Of a stretch of DNA of 64,000 nt, positions 18,453 through 26,574 are shown piece after piece (positions within the stretch are counted from its first letter, which is position 1; each line of letters opens with the position of its first letter). Origin of the DNA: Chloroflexota bacterium (GTDB lineage: Bacteria > Chloroflexota > UBA6077 > FW602-bin22 > CADDYW01); the NCBI GenBank assembly GCA_021324795.1, contig JAJPIK010000054.1:1-64000 (forward strand). Reading direction: 5' to 3'. The notes below the pieces were generated by a model that saw only the letters and a program-made list of their open reading frames with translations, did no database searches and was not told the DNA's origin. Made by a program: the position numbers and the translations under genes.

Positions 18453-19160
18453 TTAGGAAGACTGCTTCGCCGCGCGCAACCGATACTTCTCCAGGTAACT
18501 GAGGACAGCGCGTGTTTCCACGGTCGCGGCGAGCGACGCCGTCAGGAGCGCGACCAGCAGCGTAATTCCGATGCTCACTGCGCTCAAAACTAGGAGCACG
18601 ACCACGAGAACTAAGCTCGGGATCACGTTATCAACGGCGAGCAAGAAAGAATTCCGGACGATCAGCTTGATACTTTTATTCTCTTGCTCGACGAGCAAGG
18701 GGTTCATGTAGAGCATCATGATAATCCAGACCACGATGGCATAGAGCCAGAGAATTGCAAAATAGTGGAGCACGGTCAGCGAGCTCGACAGGTAGAACAT
18801 GAGGTTGACGCCGAGTAACGCGGTACCGAAGACGCTGATCCCCAAAAGGATCAGGCTCGGACGCCAGAGCGTGCGTAAGCCCGCCCAGAAAAGGTCGAAC
18901 TCAACCCGCTCCTCTTTCACCAGCTGATTGACGTAATTCTGAATCCCTACCGACGATGGACTGGGTGCGAGCAGAGCAAATAGCAAGGCAATCGGCAGCG
19001 CCAACTCTCCGGGAACCTTGAACAACATCAACACCAACGTAACGACCAGGACGATTGGAATGCTCAGGATCAGCCAGAGCACATTCATTCCCACCATCGG
19101 AAACAACTCGCCATAAACGTCGACAACCGACTTCCAGAGGATCGTAAAAGGATTAATCAC
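18453..19160 (-). CDS. YesL/DUF624-like membrane protein
   Basis: A 235-residue integral membrane protein with about six hydrophobic segments. The opening MINPFTILWKSVVDVYGELFPM and the helix order resemble YesL/DUF624 proteins, which often accompany sugar ABC transporter genes and whose exact role is unknown. Being convergent with a sugar-binding protein fits this context. A TATAGT hexamer on the minus strand (19200-19195) lies 34 nt before the GTG start. Family call moderate. Confidence 0.65.
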   Translation of the reverse strand: MINPFTILWKSVVDVYGELFPMVGMNVLWLILSIPIVLVVTLVLMLFKVPGELALPIALLFALLAPSPSSVGIQNYVNQLVKEERVEFDLFWAGLRTLWRPSLILLGISVFGTALLGVNLMFYLSSSLTVLHYFAILWLYAIVVWIIMMLYMNPLLVEQENKSIKLIVRNSFLLAVDNVIPSLVLVVVLLVLSAVSIGITLLVALLTASLAATVETRAVLSYLEKYRLRAAKQSS

Positions 19161-19262
19161 AACGTGTCCACCAGGTTGAATTGCTACGCCTGGAACTATA
19201 GCATACTGCCGATTGATGTCAACTCAGCGGGTACATACATTCACCCCCGGTCGAAACGGTCA

Positions 19263-19316
19263 TTTCGAGCCGCAGTGAGGAATCCGCGCCCGGAGATTCC
19301 TCACTGCGGCTCGAAA
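19263..19316. repeat. Dispersed palindromic repeat with a perfect 21-bp stem
   Basis: Arms at 19263-19283 (TTTCGAGCCGCAGTGAGGAA plus T) and 19296-19316 are perfect reverse complements with a 12-nt loop. It belongs to the same family as 2047-2129 and 31529-31612, which share the ..GAGGAATC/CGAAGAATC..GATTC.. core. Confidence 0.8.
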
Positions 19317-19350
19317 CAAGCTTAGCCACGCTCGGCATAACAAACGGCGA

Positions 19351-19356
19351 TATAAT
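19351..19356 (+). promoter_or_regulatory. -10 hexamer 10 nt before the SRPBCC gene
   Basis: A perfect TATAAT ends exactly 10 nt before the ATG at 19367. A start point 6-8 nt after the hexamer would leave a leader of about 3 nt. The same geometry occurs at 23703 and 58291. No clear -35. Confidence 0.5.
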
Positions 19357-19366
19357 AATCGGTGAG

Positions 19367-19873
19367 ATGGGCGTGCCTTGCTCGCGAGGGCTCATCGTCA
19401 CCCAGGAGTACAAGCCGAGCGTGTGGATCGAAGCCAGTATCCACGTCGACGCTCCGCGCGACGACGTGTTCGACATTCTGACCGAATACGGGGGGGAAGT
19501 TCGCTTGCGAATCAACCCCAGTCTCAAAGTGCAGAAAGTTCTTGAGCGTAGAGACAACGAGGTTCTCTGCGAAAACGAATGGGAGCGCGACGGCAAACGT
19601 ATCCGCCAGCAGCGTCGCTACCGGTTGTATCCGAAAGAACGGATCGAAGAGGAAGTTGTTGGCGTCGACCACGGCATGGTGCACGTCACCACCACGCTCG
19701 AGCCAGAGGATGACGGGACACGCCTCACGGTTGCCAGTGAATACCACTTTCGGGGACTGTGGGGATTAGTCGCCAAGCTAGCCGCCAACAAGCTTCGCGA
19801 AGAAGACGAGCGGCTTTTAGAAATCCTGAAAGAACGTATCGAAGCTGAGTTCGAAGAGGTTGATGAAACGTGA
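19367..19873 (+). CDS. SRPBCC (START/polyketide cyclase-like) protein
   Basis: A 168-residue protein of the SRPBCC hydrophobic-ligand-binding fold. WIEASIHVDAPRDDVFDIL is the typical first strand and helix, and TRLTVASEYHFRGLWGLVAKLAANKLREEDERLLEILKERIEAE is the typical last strand plus long C-terminal helix. Ligand and function are unknown. The ATG at 19367 has no Shine-Dalgarno but has TATAAT 10 nt upstream. An internal GTG at 19421, close to the domain start and 12 nt after AGGAG, is an alternative start. Confidence 0.7.
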   Translation: MGVPCSRGLIVTQEYKPSVWIEASIHVDAPRDDVFDILTEYGGEVRLRINPSLKVQKVLERRDNEVLCENEWERDGKRIRQQRRYRLYPKERIEEEVVGVDHGMVHVTTTLEPEDDGTRLTVASEYHFRGLWGLVAKLAANKLREEDERLLEILKERIEAEFEEVDET

Positions 19874-19876
19874 CCT

Positions 19877-19962
19877 GGCGCCACGGGGAGGGAGAAAACC
19901 CCCAGGGCGGGAACGCCGGGTGCCACCTCCTTTCTGAGAAAGATTCTCCCTCGACCCGCGCC
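19877..19962. repeat. Interrupted inverted repeat downstream of the SRPBCC gene
   Basis: Arms GGCGC (19877-19881) plus GAGGGAGAA (19888-19896) pair with TTCTCCCTC (19944-19952) plus GCGCC (19958-19962). The string GCGCCACGGGG also occurs twice as a direct repeat (about 19879 and 19958). It lies between two rightward genes. Compared with known riboswitches I see no match; it is most likely an intergenic repeat or a terminator. Confidence 0.5.
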
Positions 19963-20050
19963 ACGGGGCGAGTCCGTTTGCGCTCCCGCCCTTCCACGTC
20001 TCCCATCCTACCCACCGCGGGTTAGACCAGGATAAAAAGGGGAACGAGCC

Positions 20051-20881
20051 ATATTAGATCTCTGTAATAAGGAGTCTCGATCCTACCGGTTAGTTGCGAT
20101 CGACGTGGACGGGACTATCCTCGAACGGGGGCGTCCACTATCGGCCCGCGTGGTTTGGGCGGTTCATCAGGCGGTCGAGAGAGGCATTCACGTTACGCTG
20201 GCAAGCGGTCGCATGTACCCGCTCGTCGAGGCATTGGTCGCCGAGCTCGACTTACGCACGCCGATCATCTGCTATGGCGGTGCCTTGATCGTCGAGCCGA
20301 ACACACGGCGCATTCTCCATCGCTGTGGTGTTCCCCTCGCCTTAGCGCGAGAGGTTATTCGTGAAGCACGCGCCCAAGGTCTCGACGCCCGGGCCTACGT
20401 CGGCGAGCAAGTCTTCGTCGACCGCCTCGACCCGAATCGGTTCAACTACGACTCATTGCTCCGCGTCAATGCCATCGCCGTAGGTGATTTGCTTGCCCAT
20501 CTCACTGACGATCCCACTCACCTCGCGATTGACTCACCTCCCGAACGGACCCGCCAGCTCGTCGAGGAGATGCGCCTCCGCTTTGGCGATCGGCTCCACG
20601 TAACGACCGGTCATCCGTTACTCGTCGAGTTCAGTAGGCCGGACGTTCACAAAGGAACCGGGCTGGCCTGGCTCGCTGCTTTTTTAGGCGTTTCCCTTTC
20701 GGAGACAATGGCAATCGGGGATGATTGGAACGACGTCGAAATGCTATGCTGGGCCGGCCTGGGCGTAGCCGTGGCAAACGCGCAGCCAGCAATCCTGGCC
20801 GAGGCAGACGCCATCGTCCCCCCTGTTGGCGACGATGGCGTCGCGGTGGCGATTGAGCGGTTCGTGCTGGGGCCGAACTAG
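20051..20881 (+). CDS. Cof-type HAD phosphatase with an irregular start
   Basis: HAD-superfamily phosphatase of the Cof/YidA type, likely acting on sugar phosphates or other small phosphoesters. Motif I (AIDVDGTI) contains the nucleophile Asp at 20102; LASGRM (motif II), the Lys in KGTGLAWL and GDDWNDVEML (motif IV) follow, with a cap domain between. No ATG, GTG or TTG occurs in frame between the stop at 20033 and the nucleophile; the first GTG (20105) would remove the nucleophile. I therefore begin the gene at ATA 20051, which has AGGGGA 7 nt upstream. A base error near the start is equally possible. Confidence 0.8.
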   Translation: MLDLCNKESRSYRLVAIDVDGTILERGRPLSARVVWAVHQAVERGIHVTLASGRMYPLVEALVAELDLRTPIICYGGALIVEPNTRRILHRCGVPLALAREVIREARAQGLDARAYVGEQVFVDRLDPNRFNYDSLLRVNAIAVGDLLAHLTDDPTHLAIDSPPERTRQLVEEMRLRFGDRLHVTTGHPLLVEFSRPDVHKGTGLAWLAAFLGVSLSETMAIGDDWNDVEMLCWAGLGVAVANAQPAILAEADAIVPPVGDDGVAVAIERFVLGPN

Positions 20882-20884
20882 AGA

Positions 20885-21619
20885 TCAGGTACCTGTCGGT
20901 ACCGGCGCGGCCTCGGCTGGTTGATCGGCAGGCGCGGCGAAGCGATAGCCTACGCCAGGCTCGGTCAAGATCAGTTTGGGTTGTGAAGGATCCTCTTCGA
21001 TCTTTTGCCGCAAGTAGCGAATGTAGACCCGCAGATACTCGGTCTCGTCACGGTACTCACGCCCCCAGACCCGGGCCAGTAGATCCTGATGGAGAACGAC
21101 CCGACCGGCGTTCGTAACCAGCTCATACAATAGCTTGTACTCGGTTGGACTGAGCTTGACGTCTACTCCGTGCGCGACAACCCGCCGCTGTGCAAAGTTA
21201 ACCGAGAAGTTCGAAAGGTTGAAAACGGGCTCCTGGCGCTGCGTTGGCGGCACTCGGGTACGTCGCAAGACCGCTTTGATGCGCGCCAACAGCTCGGGCA
21301 CCCCAAAAGGTTTCGTGAGATAGTCGTCAGCCCCGAGCTCGAGCCCCTTGACCTTATCGACTTCCTCGCCTTTCGCGGTCAAGATAATAATCGGCACGGT
21401 CGAGAATTCGCGAAGCCGTCGACAGACTTCGAAACCATCGATCTTCGGCAGCATGAGGTCGAGAATGATCAGATCGGGATCATTCTGCTCAGCCGCGGTC
21501 AAGGCGGAATCGCCATCCATCGCGGTGAGCACCTTGTAACCGCTTGGCTCGAGATTGCTCCGGACCAGACGCAAGATACGCGCTTCATCGTCCACAATTA
21601 GGATCTTCTCTTTAGGCAC
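20885..21619 (-). CDS. OmpR/PhoB-family response regulator
   Basis: DNA-binding response regulator, 244 residues. Receiver domain about 1-120: acidic pocket in ILIVDDEARI, phosphorylated Asp in DLIILDLMLPKIDG, Thr in IIILTAKGE and Lys in DDYLTKPFG. A winged-helix output domain follows (KLSPTEYKLLYELVTNAGRVV, then VYIRYLRQKIEEDP). It is 57 nt downstream of a sensor kinase gene on the same strand, its likely partner. GTG start with AGGAGAG upstream. Target genes are unknown. Confidence 0.93.
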   Translation of the reverse strand: MPKEKILIVDDEARILRLVRSNLEPSGYKVLTAMDGDSALTAAEQNDPDLIILDLMLPKIDGFEVCRRLREFSTVPIIILTAKGEEVDKVKGLELGADDYLTKPFGVPELLARIKAVLRRTRVPPTQRQEPVFNLSNFSVNFAQRRVVAHGVDVKLSPTEYKLLYELVTNAGRVVLHQDLLARVWGREYRDETEYLRVYIRYLRQKIEEDPSQPKLILTEPGVGYRFAAPADQPAEAAPVPTGT

Positions 21620-21676
21620 GTCCGTTTCTCTCCTAATGGAAAATTCCCTGCCTTGAGGCTCATCATCGCTTATTGC

Positions 21677-23473
21677 TCACTCATCGGCACCAACTTCAAC
21701 GAGACGCCGTTCTCCCACCTCGGATGACCGTTCGATCGGAACGATTGGGATCCGAAACAAAAACGTACTTCCTTGTCCAACTTGGCTTTCGACCCAGATC
21801 TTCCCTCCGTGTGCCTCGACCAGTCCACGGCAGATCGGCAAGCCCAGTCCTGATCCACCGATCTCTCGGACCACGGCACCATCCACGCGATAGAAGCGCT
21901 CAAAAATGTGCTCTAGGTGTTCTGGCGCGACGCCAATACCTTGGTCGCTGACAGATACGACCACGTCGTTCTGCTGCCTTGAGACACGCACGTTGACTTG
22001 AGTGCCGCCTGGCGAATACTTGATCGCATTCATAATGAGGTTATGGAGCACTTGCTCGAGTCGTCGCGGATCCCCCATTGTCTCAGGAACGTCCGGCGCA
22101 ACCGCGACATTAATCGAGTGCTCACGCGACTGTGGGCGCAACTTCTTCACGACTTTCTGTGCCAAGCGACCGATTCGGACCGGTTCCTTGGTAATCCGAA
22201 GGACGCCGGCCTCGATCTCCGACATCTGAAGTAAATCTTCGATGAGCCCACTCAAGCGATCGCTCTCTTCGTCGATGATCTGGAGAAACTCGCGACGCGT
22301 CTCATCATCCCATTCGACGTCTTCACGCAGCAGGCTCGACGCATACCCCTTGATCGACGCGAGGGGAGTGCGCAGCTCATGGGAAACGGTCGAAAGAAGC
22401 TCTGACTTCAAGCGATCGACCTCGCGCAGTGCTTCCACCTTCGCCGCCTCTTCGAAGAGTCGCACGTTTTCGATCCACACCGCAGCATAACGCGCCAGCG
22501 TCGCGAGACGACGCTCGTCGTGGGCATCGTAAGCGTCCGGCTCAGTATCGCCAAGCTGCAAGACACCAATGACCTGCGACTTCGCCTCGATCGGCACAGC
22601 TAGGTAACTTCGCAATTCTTCTCGCAACCCGGCAAAGCGTCCATCGACCCGGACATCAGCGACAATAATCGCTTTACCGGTCTGATAGACGACCCCCACC
22701 AGACTGCGTCCGTTGACTGGCTCCGATGAAAAATTCGGTAGCTCACGTACGTATCGGCCGACATGCCGATAGTTTCGCTCACGGTCGCTAACCGCCGATG
22801 GCCGAAGCTGGCCGGTTTCCGGGTCGACGAGATAGATCAATGCCTCACGATAGCTAATCTCGTCTTCGAGCGCATTGAGTAGCTGCAAACAAACCTGCTC
22901 ACGATCAAGAGGACGATTCACGGTTTCGACGAATTCGTGAACAACCGACGCCTCGGCACGCAACCGGCTGTTCTCAATCGCCAAGGAACTGACCAGATGC
23001 TGGCGCCCTTCAAGCGCGTATTTTAATTCCCGAGAAGTCCGTTCAAGCTCGTTTCGCAATCGGTCGAGCTCGGCTGCCAGATCCGCCAGATCGGTTGCCA
23101 GCGGTGCTAGCTCAATGACCACCTCAGCCGGCAGTGGTCCCGGCGGATCGCCAATCAGCAGCCGACGAGCAATTCGATGGAGCTGCGTGATTGAGCGGAG
23201 CTGCGGCTGACTCACCGCGAGACTCCCTGCCACTGCTGCGCCAGTCGCCAAAACCGTCAACGCGACAATTGGCCAGAGTAAACTGACCGTCGGCGCCATC
23301 GGCCGGAGCAGGATCATCCCAACCACGATGGCCAAAGGCAGCAACCCCACGCCACCCGTGACCAAAACGACCCGTGTTGCCCTTGGCGGCCACGGGCACA
23401 CTCCTGTGCCAACCCCACGGCGACCGAGCCGTCGCCCAGTCGCCCTCCGGGTGTCGCCTTCCGCTAATTGCAT
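21677..23473 (-). CDS. Membrane sensor histidine kinase with GAF domain
   Basis: Sensor kinase of about 598 residues. Two adjacent membrane helices (about 25-80) leave almost no extracellular loop, so it probably senses the membrane or a cytoplasmic signal. Then come a HAMP-like/coiled-coil linker, a GAF domain (about 200-345, ending IGVLQLGD), the H-box STVSHELRTPLASIKGY, an N-box HNLIMNAIKYS and G-boxes DQGIGV and GSGLGLPI. The ATG at 23473 is chosen for its GAGGAA ribosome-binding site; a longer frame to 23587 has none. It is followed by the response regulator gene. Confidence 0.92.
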   Translation of the reverse strand: MQLAEGDTRRATGRRLGRRGVGTGVCPWPPRATRVVLVTGGVGLLPLAIVVGMILLRPMAPTVSLLWPIVALTVLATGAAVAGSLAVSQPQLRSITQLHRIARRLLIGDPPGPLPAEVVIELAPLATDLADLAAELDRLRNELERTSRELKYALEGRQHLVSSLAIENSRLRAEASVVHEFVETVNRPLDREQVCLQLLNALEDEISYREALIYLVDPETGQLRPSAVSDRERNYRHVGRYVRELPNFSSEPVNGRSLVGVVYQTGKAIIVADVRVDGRFAGLREELRSYLAVPIEAKSQVIGVLQLGDTEPDAYDAHDERRLATLARYAAVWIENVRLFEEAAKVEALREVDRLKSELLSTVSHELRTPLASIKGYASSLLREDVEWDDETRREFLQIIDEESDRLSGLIEDLLQMSEIEAGVLRITKEPVRIGRLAQKVVKKLRPQSREHSINVAVAPDVPETMGDPRRLEQVLHNLIMNAIKYSPGGTQVNVRVSRQQNDVVVSVSDQGIGVAPEHLEHIFERFYRVDGAVVREIGGSGLGLPICRGLVEAHGGKIWVESQVGQGSTFLFRIPIVPIERSSEVGERRLVEVGADE

Positions 23474-23702
23474 GTATTCCTCTTGGCGCCAGGTCAGTCC
23501 ATTGCTCTTGTCCGAGCGTAACCAGAGGAGTGAGGACAATCGGGCATCCTGGGGACAGGAAGCGCTAATGGTGGCCATTGTAAACACCCATGCGCTCCTC
23601 TGTCAAGCTAAGTTGACATTATTTTTCGGGATACCAATGCCAACCGATATCACGAACACTAGCTTGAAGGCGTAAGCTTAATCGGCTTGCTCAATATCGT
23701 GG

Positions 23703-23708
23703 TATACT
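23703..23708 (+). promoter_or_regulatory. Extended -10 before the M32 carboxypeptidase gene
   Basis: TATACT preceded by TGG (extended -10) ends 10 nt before the ATG at 23719. No well-spaced -35 is found. AGGAG at 23713-23717 lies between hexamer and start. Confidence 0.5.
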
Positions 23709-23718
23709 TCTCAGGAGA

Positions 23719-25254
23719 ATGGAGAGGATGAAAGATATCAGCATGATGAATATTCTTCCCATTGAGGAGTTGCACACCCGCGTTGCTGAGGTCGTTGACT
23801 TGTCGCAAGCGTCGGCAGTGCTCGGCTGGGATCAAGAAACGATGATGCCTAAGAAGGGCGCACGATTCCGGGCAACCCAGCAGGCCACTCTACAAGGGCT
23901 GCTTCACGAGCGCTTCACCCAGCCGCGAATCGGTAGGCTGCTGAGCATACTTGAAGAGCCGACGAGCTTCAACGCTCTTTCGCCAACCGACCAGGCAATG
24001 ATCAAAACGACTCGTCGTGATTACGACCGAGCCACTAAGCTGCCAGCCTCGTTGGTGCGAGACCTTGCGATGGCGACGACCGAGGGGGTCGAGGCTTGGC
24101 GTATCGCGCGTCGAGAGTCTCGGTGGGAGCAATTTGCCCCCTACTTACGGCGCATCGTCGACTTGAAGCGCCAGGAAGCCGCCTGCATCGGCTATAAAGA
24201 CGTTCCTTACGATGCACTCCTCGACGAATACGAGCCAGGAGCGACAACTGCCCAGCTCGCCGAGCTTTTCACACACCTCCGCTCCGAAACAGTTACCTTG
24301 CTTAGGAGAATTGCTAGCACAGGTCGTCAGCCGGACCGATCGGTCCTGGAGCAAGAGTACGACCCGGCCAAGCAGCTCGCTTTCACCGAACTGGTATTGC
24401 GTCAGATGGGGTTCGACTTCGAAGCTGGCCGACAGGATCTATCGACCCATCCTTTCACAACGAGCTTTGGTCCAACCGACGTACGGATTACCACCCGGGT
24501 CGACGACCATGACCTCCAAGTAGCACTTTACGCGTCGATCCACGAAGGCGGGCACGCCCTCTACGATCAGGGCCTACCGGTCGATCTTGTCCGCACGGGA
24601 GTCGGGGCGAGCGTGTCCCTTGGGATTCACGAATCACAGTCCCGCCTCTGGGAAAACTTCATTGGCCGCAGTCTTCCTTTCTGGCAGTTTGTGTTGCCGC
24701 GCCTCCGGGAGATCTTCCCCGTCCAAACTGGGACGGCCACGCCGGAGATGTTCGTCGGGGCGGTCAATCGTGTCGATCGTTCTTTGATCCGGGTCGAAGC
24801 CGACGAGGTGACCTACAATCTCCACATCATTCTGCGCTTTGAGATCGAACGGCGCTTAATCGGCGGCGAGATCGACGTGGATGATCTCCCGGCACTCTGG
24901 AACCAGCGCTCTCAGGAATACCTTGGAATCACTCCACCCAATGATCGCTTAGGCGTACTTCAGGATACCCATTGGGCTTCGGGATTGATTGGTTACTTCC
25001 CAACCTATAGCCTCGGCAATCTGTACGCTGCACAGTTGTGGGCAACCCTCCGGCGTGAGGTTCCAGATCTCGACGAACGGCTCGCGGCGGGGGACTTCCA
25101 GATCGTCCTGTCCTGGCTCCGTGAGCGCATCCACCAGCACGGTCGCATCTACCAACCGGCCGAACTAATCGAGCGCGCCACTGGCGAGAAACCGCGACCG
25201 GATTATCTTATTAAATACCTGAATGAGAAGTACGGGAAGATTTACGGGTTCTAA
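23719..25254 (+). CDS. M32-family carboxypeptidase (carboxypeptidase Taq)
   Basis: Zinc metallocarboxypeptidase, 511 residues, the usual size of the M32 family, which removes C-terminal residues from peptides in the cytoplasm. The active-site helix carries the HEGGH zinc motif (SIHEGGHALYDQG) and is followed by the family signature GIHESQSRLWEN with the third ligand. The N-terminal WDQETMMP and the C-terminal YFPTYSLGNLYAAQ are also typical. Several in-frame ATGs (23719, 23728, 23743) are possible starts. The gene stands alone; a perfect palindrome separates it from convergent ddl. Confidence 0.93.
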   Translation: MERMKDISMMNILPIEELHTRVAEVVDLSQASAVLGWDQETMMPKKGARFRATQQATLQGLLHERFTQPRIGRLLSILEEPTSFNALSPTDQAMIKTTRRDYDRATKLPASLVRDLAMATTEGVEAWRIARRESRWEQFAPYLRRIVDLKRQEAACIGYKDVPYDALLDEYEPGATTAQLAELFTHLRSETVTLLRRIASTGRQPDRSVLEQEYDPAKQLAFTELVLRQMGFDFEAGRQDLSTHPFTTSFGPTDVRITTRVDDHDLQVALYASIHEGGHALYDQGLPVDLVRTGVGASVSLGIHESQSRLWENFIGRSLPFWQFVLPRLREIFPVQTGTATPEMFVGAVNRVDRSLIRVEADEVTYNLHIILRFEIERRLIGGEIDVDDLPALWNQRSQEYLGITPPNDRLGVLQDTHWASGLIGYFPTYSLGNLYAAQLWATLRREVPDLDERLAAGDFQIVLSWLRERIHQHGRIYQPAELIERATGEKPRPDYLIKYLNEKYGKIYGF

Positions 25255-25287
25255 AGCGAGGCCATCTTCTTTTGCCGGCGGGCGGAT

Positions 25288-25325
25288 GCCCTTGATCCTC
25301 CCCGTCGACGGGGAGGATCAAGGGC
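25288..25325. terminator. Perfect 38-bp palindrome between converging genes
   Basis: Two 19-bp arms (25288-25306 and 25307-25325) are perfect reverse complements with no spacer. It lies between the ends of the M32 peptidase gene and ddl. There is no T-tract, so termination on both strands is likely but not certain. Confidence 0.6.
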
Positions 25326-25369
25326 TGTCTGCGATCAGCGCCATGGACTGCTTGGACTACCCGTTTGTC

Positions 25370-26551
25370 TTAGCGCCGGGCTTTGCCGGACCCTGCCAAC
25401 GTTTTGGCAATCAGATCTGAATCGAATGAGTAGCTTGTCTTCTCACGATCGGCATGACGCGTGAGAGCAATCTCAATGAGCCGATCCATAAGGCGTGGGA
25501 ACGGAAGATCAGTCGCTTCCCAGAGATAAAATGAGAGTGAACCGGGGATTGTGTTGATCTCGTTGACGTAAACCACTTCCTCCGGGGTGACCAGAAAGTC
25601 GATGCGAGCCACTCCGGCAGCATCGATGACTTGAAAAGTACGCCGCGCCAGCGACTGGATCTGCTCGGTGAGCACCGGCGAGATCGGGGCCGGAATGCGC
25701 CGACTCGCGCCCTTCATCCCTTGCCCCTTGCCGCCGCGAATATATTTGTCTTCATAGCTGAGAAAGCTCTCCCAGGCGATCGGCTGCTCACAGACCGAGA
25801 CACGCAGATCGTCGCCATAACCAAGGACTGAGCAGTTCACATCGATCGCTCCGTCGAGCGCCCGCTCGACCAGAATTTTCACATCGTAATGAGCCGCCAC
25901 GTTGAGCGCGGTGCGCAAGCTCTCTGCCTCCACGGCTCGGGTGATTCCGACGCTCGAACCGAGGTTGGCCGGCTTGACAAAAGCGGGATATCCCGCCAAT
26001 CGCTCGATCCGCTCTACGACTTCGTCCGGTCGTTTCTCCCATTCGTCGCGTCGGATCACCACACAGTCGAGGACCGGAAGGTCAGCTGATCGGAAGAGCG
26101 CTTTCATCGCGATCTTATCCATCCCCACTGCCGAGCCAAGTACACCGGAGCCGACGTAAGGGATATCTGCCAACTCAAGCAAGCCCTGCAAGGTGCCATC
26201 TTCGCCAAACGTTCCATGAATACAGGGAATGACCACGTCGACGACGATCTTCGACGAGCCTCCTAGGGGCAGGAATCGACCACGCTCGGCAACCTGGAGC
26301 ACTCCAGCGTTGGGATAGGGTACAATCGATGCTCGTGTCAGCGCGCGACGGGCATCACTTTCGGAGCGATACGTCTCGAGCTTGCGGAGGGCAGAGCCGG
26401 TGAGCCAGTCCCCCTGCTTCGTAATGTAGAGCGGCACAACTTCGTACCGCTCGGGATCCAAAGCCTCCATCGCTTGGAGAGCAGTCACGATCGACACTTC
26501 GTGTTCGACCGAACGCCCACCGTAGATCACCCCAACTCGCAGCTTACTCAC
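25370..26551 (-). CDS. ddl: D-alanine--D-alanine ligase
   Basis: ATP-grasp ligase making D-Ala-D-Ala for peptidoglycan, 393 residues. VIYGGRSVEHEVSI is the family opening; IPCIHGTFGEDGTLQGLLELADIPYVGSGVLGSA, PAFVKPANLGSSVGITR, and the metal-binding VYVNEINTIPGSLSFYLWEA are all present. The length fits the VanA/Ddl long type. GTG start with GGAGGGG upstream. It is 23 nt downstream of the MurF-like gene, which uses its product, so the operon order matches the pathway. Confidence 0.95.
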   Translation of the reverse strand: MSKLRVGVIYGGRSVEHEVSIVTALQAMEALDPERYEVVPLYITKQGDWLTGSALRKLETYRSESDARRALTRASIVPYPNAGVLQVAERGRFLPLGGSSKIVVDVVIPCIHGTFGEDGTLQGLLELADIPYVGSGVLGSAVGMDKIAMKALFRSADLPVLDCVVIRRDEWEKRPDEVVERIERLAGYPAFVKPANLGSSVGITRAVEAESLRTALNVAAHYDVKILVERALDGAIDVNCSVLGYGDDLRVSVCEQPIAWESFLSYEDKYIRGGKGQGMKGASRRIPAPISPVLTEQIQSLARRTFQVIDAAGVARIDFLVTPEEVVYVNEINTIPGSLSFYLWEATDLPFPRLMDRLIEIALTRHADREKTSYSFDSDLIAKTLAGSGKARR

Positions 26552-26574
26552 AATCGCCCCTCCACCCGATTTGG

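Noticed and set aside
19874..20050. Possible riboswitch before the HAD gene
   Set aside because: The inverted repeat with GCGCCACGGGG direct repeats fits an intergenic repeat or terminator better, and no SAM, TPP or cobalamin core is present.
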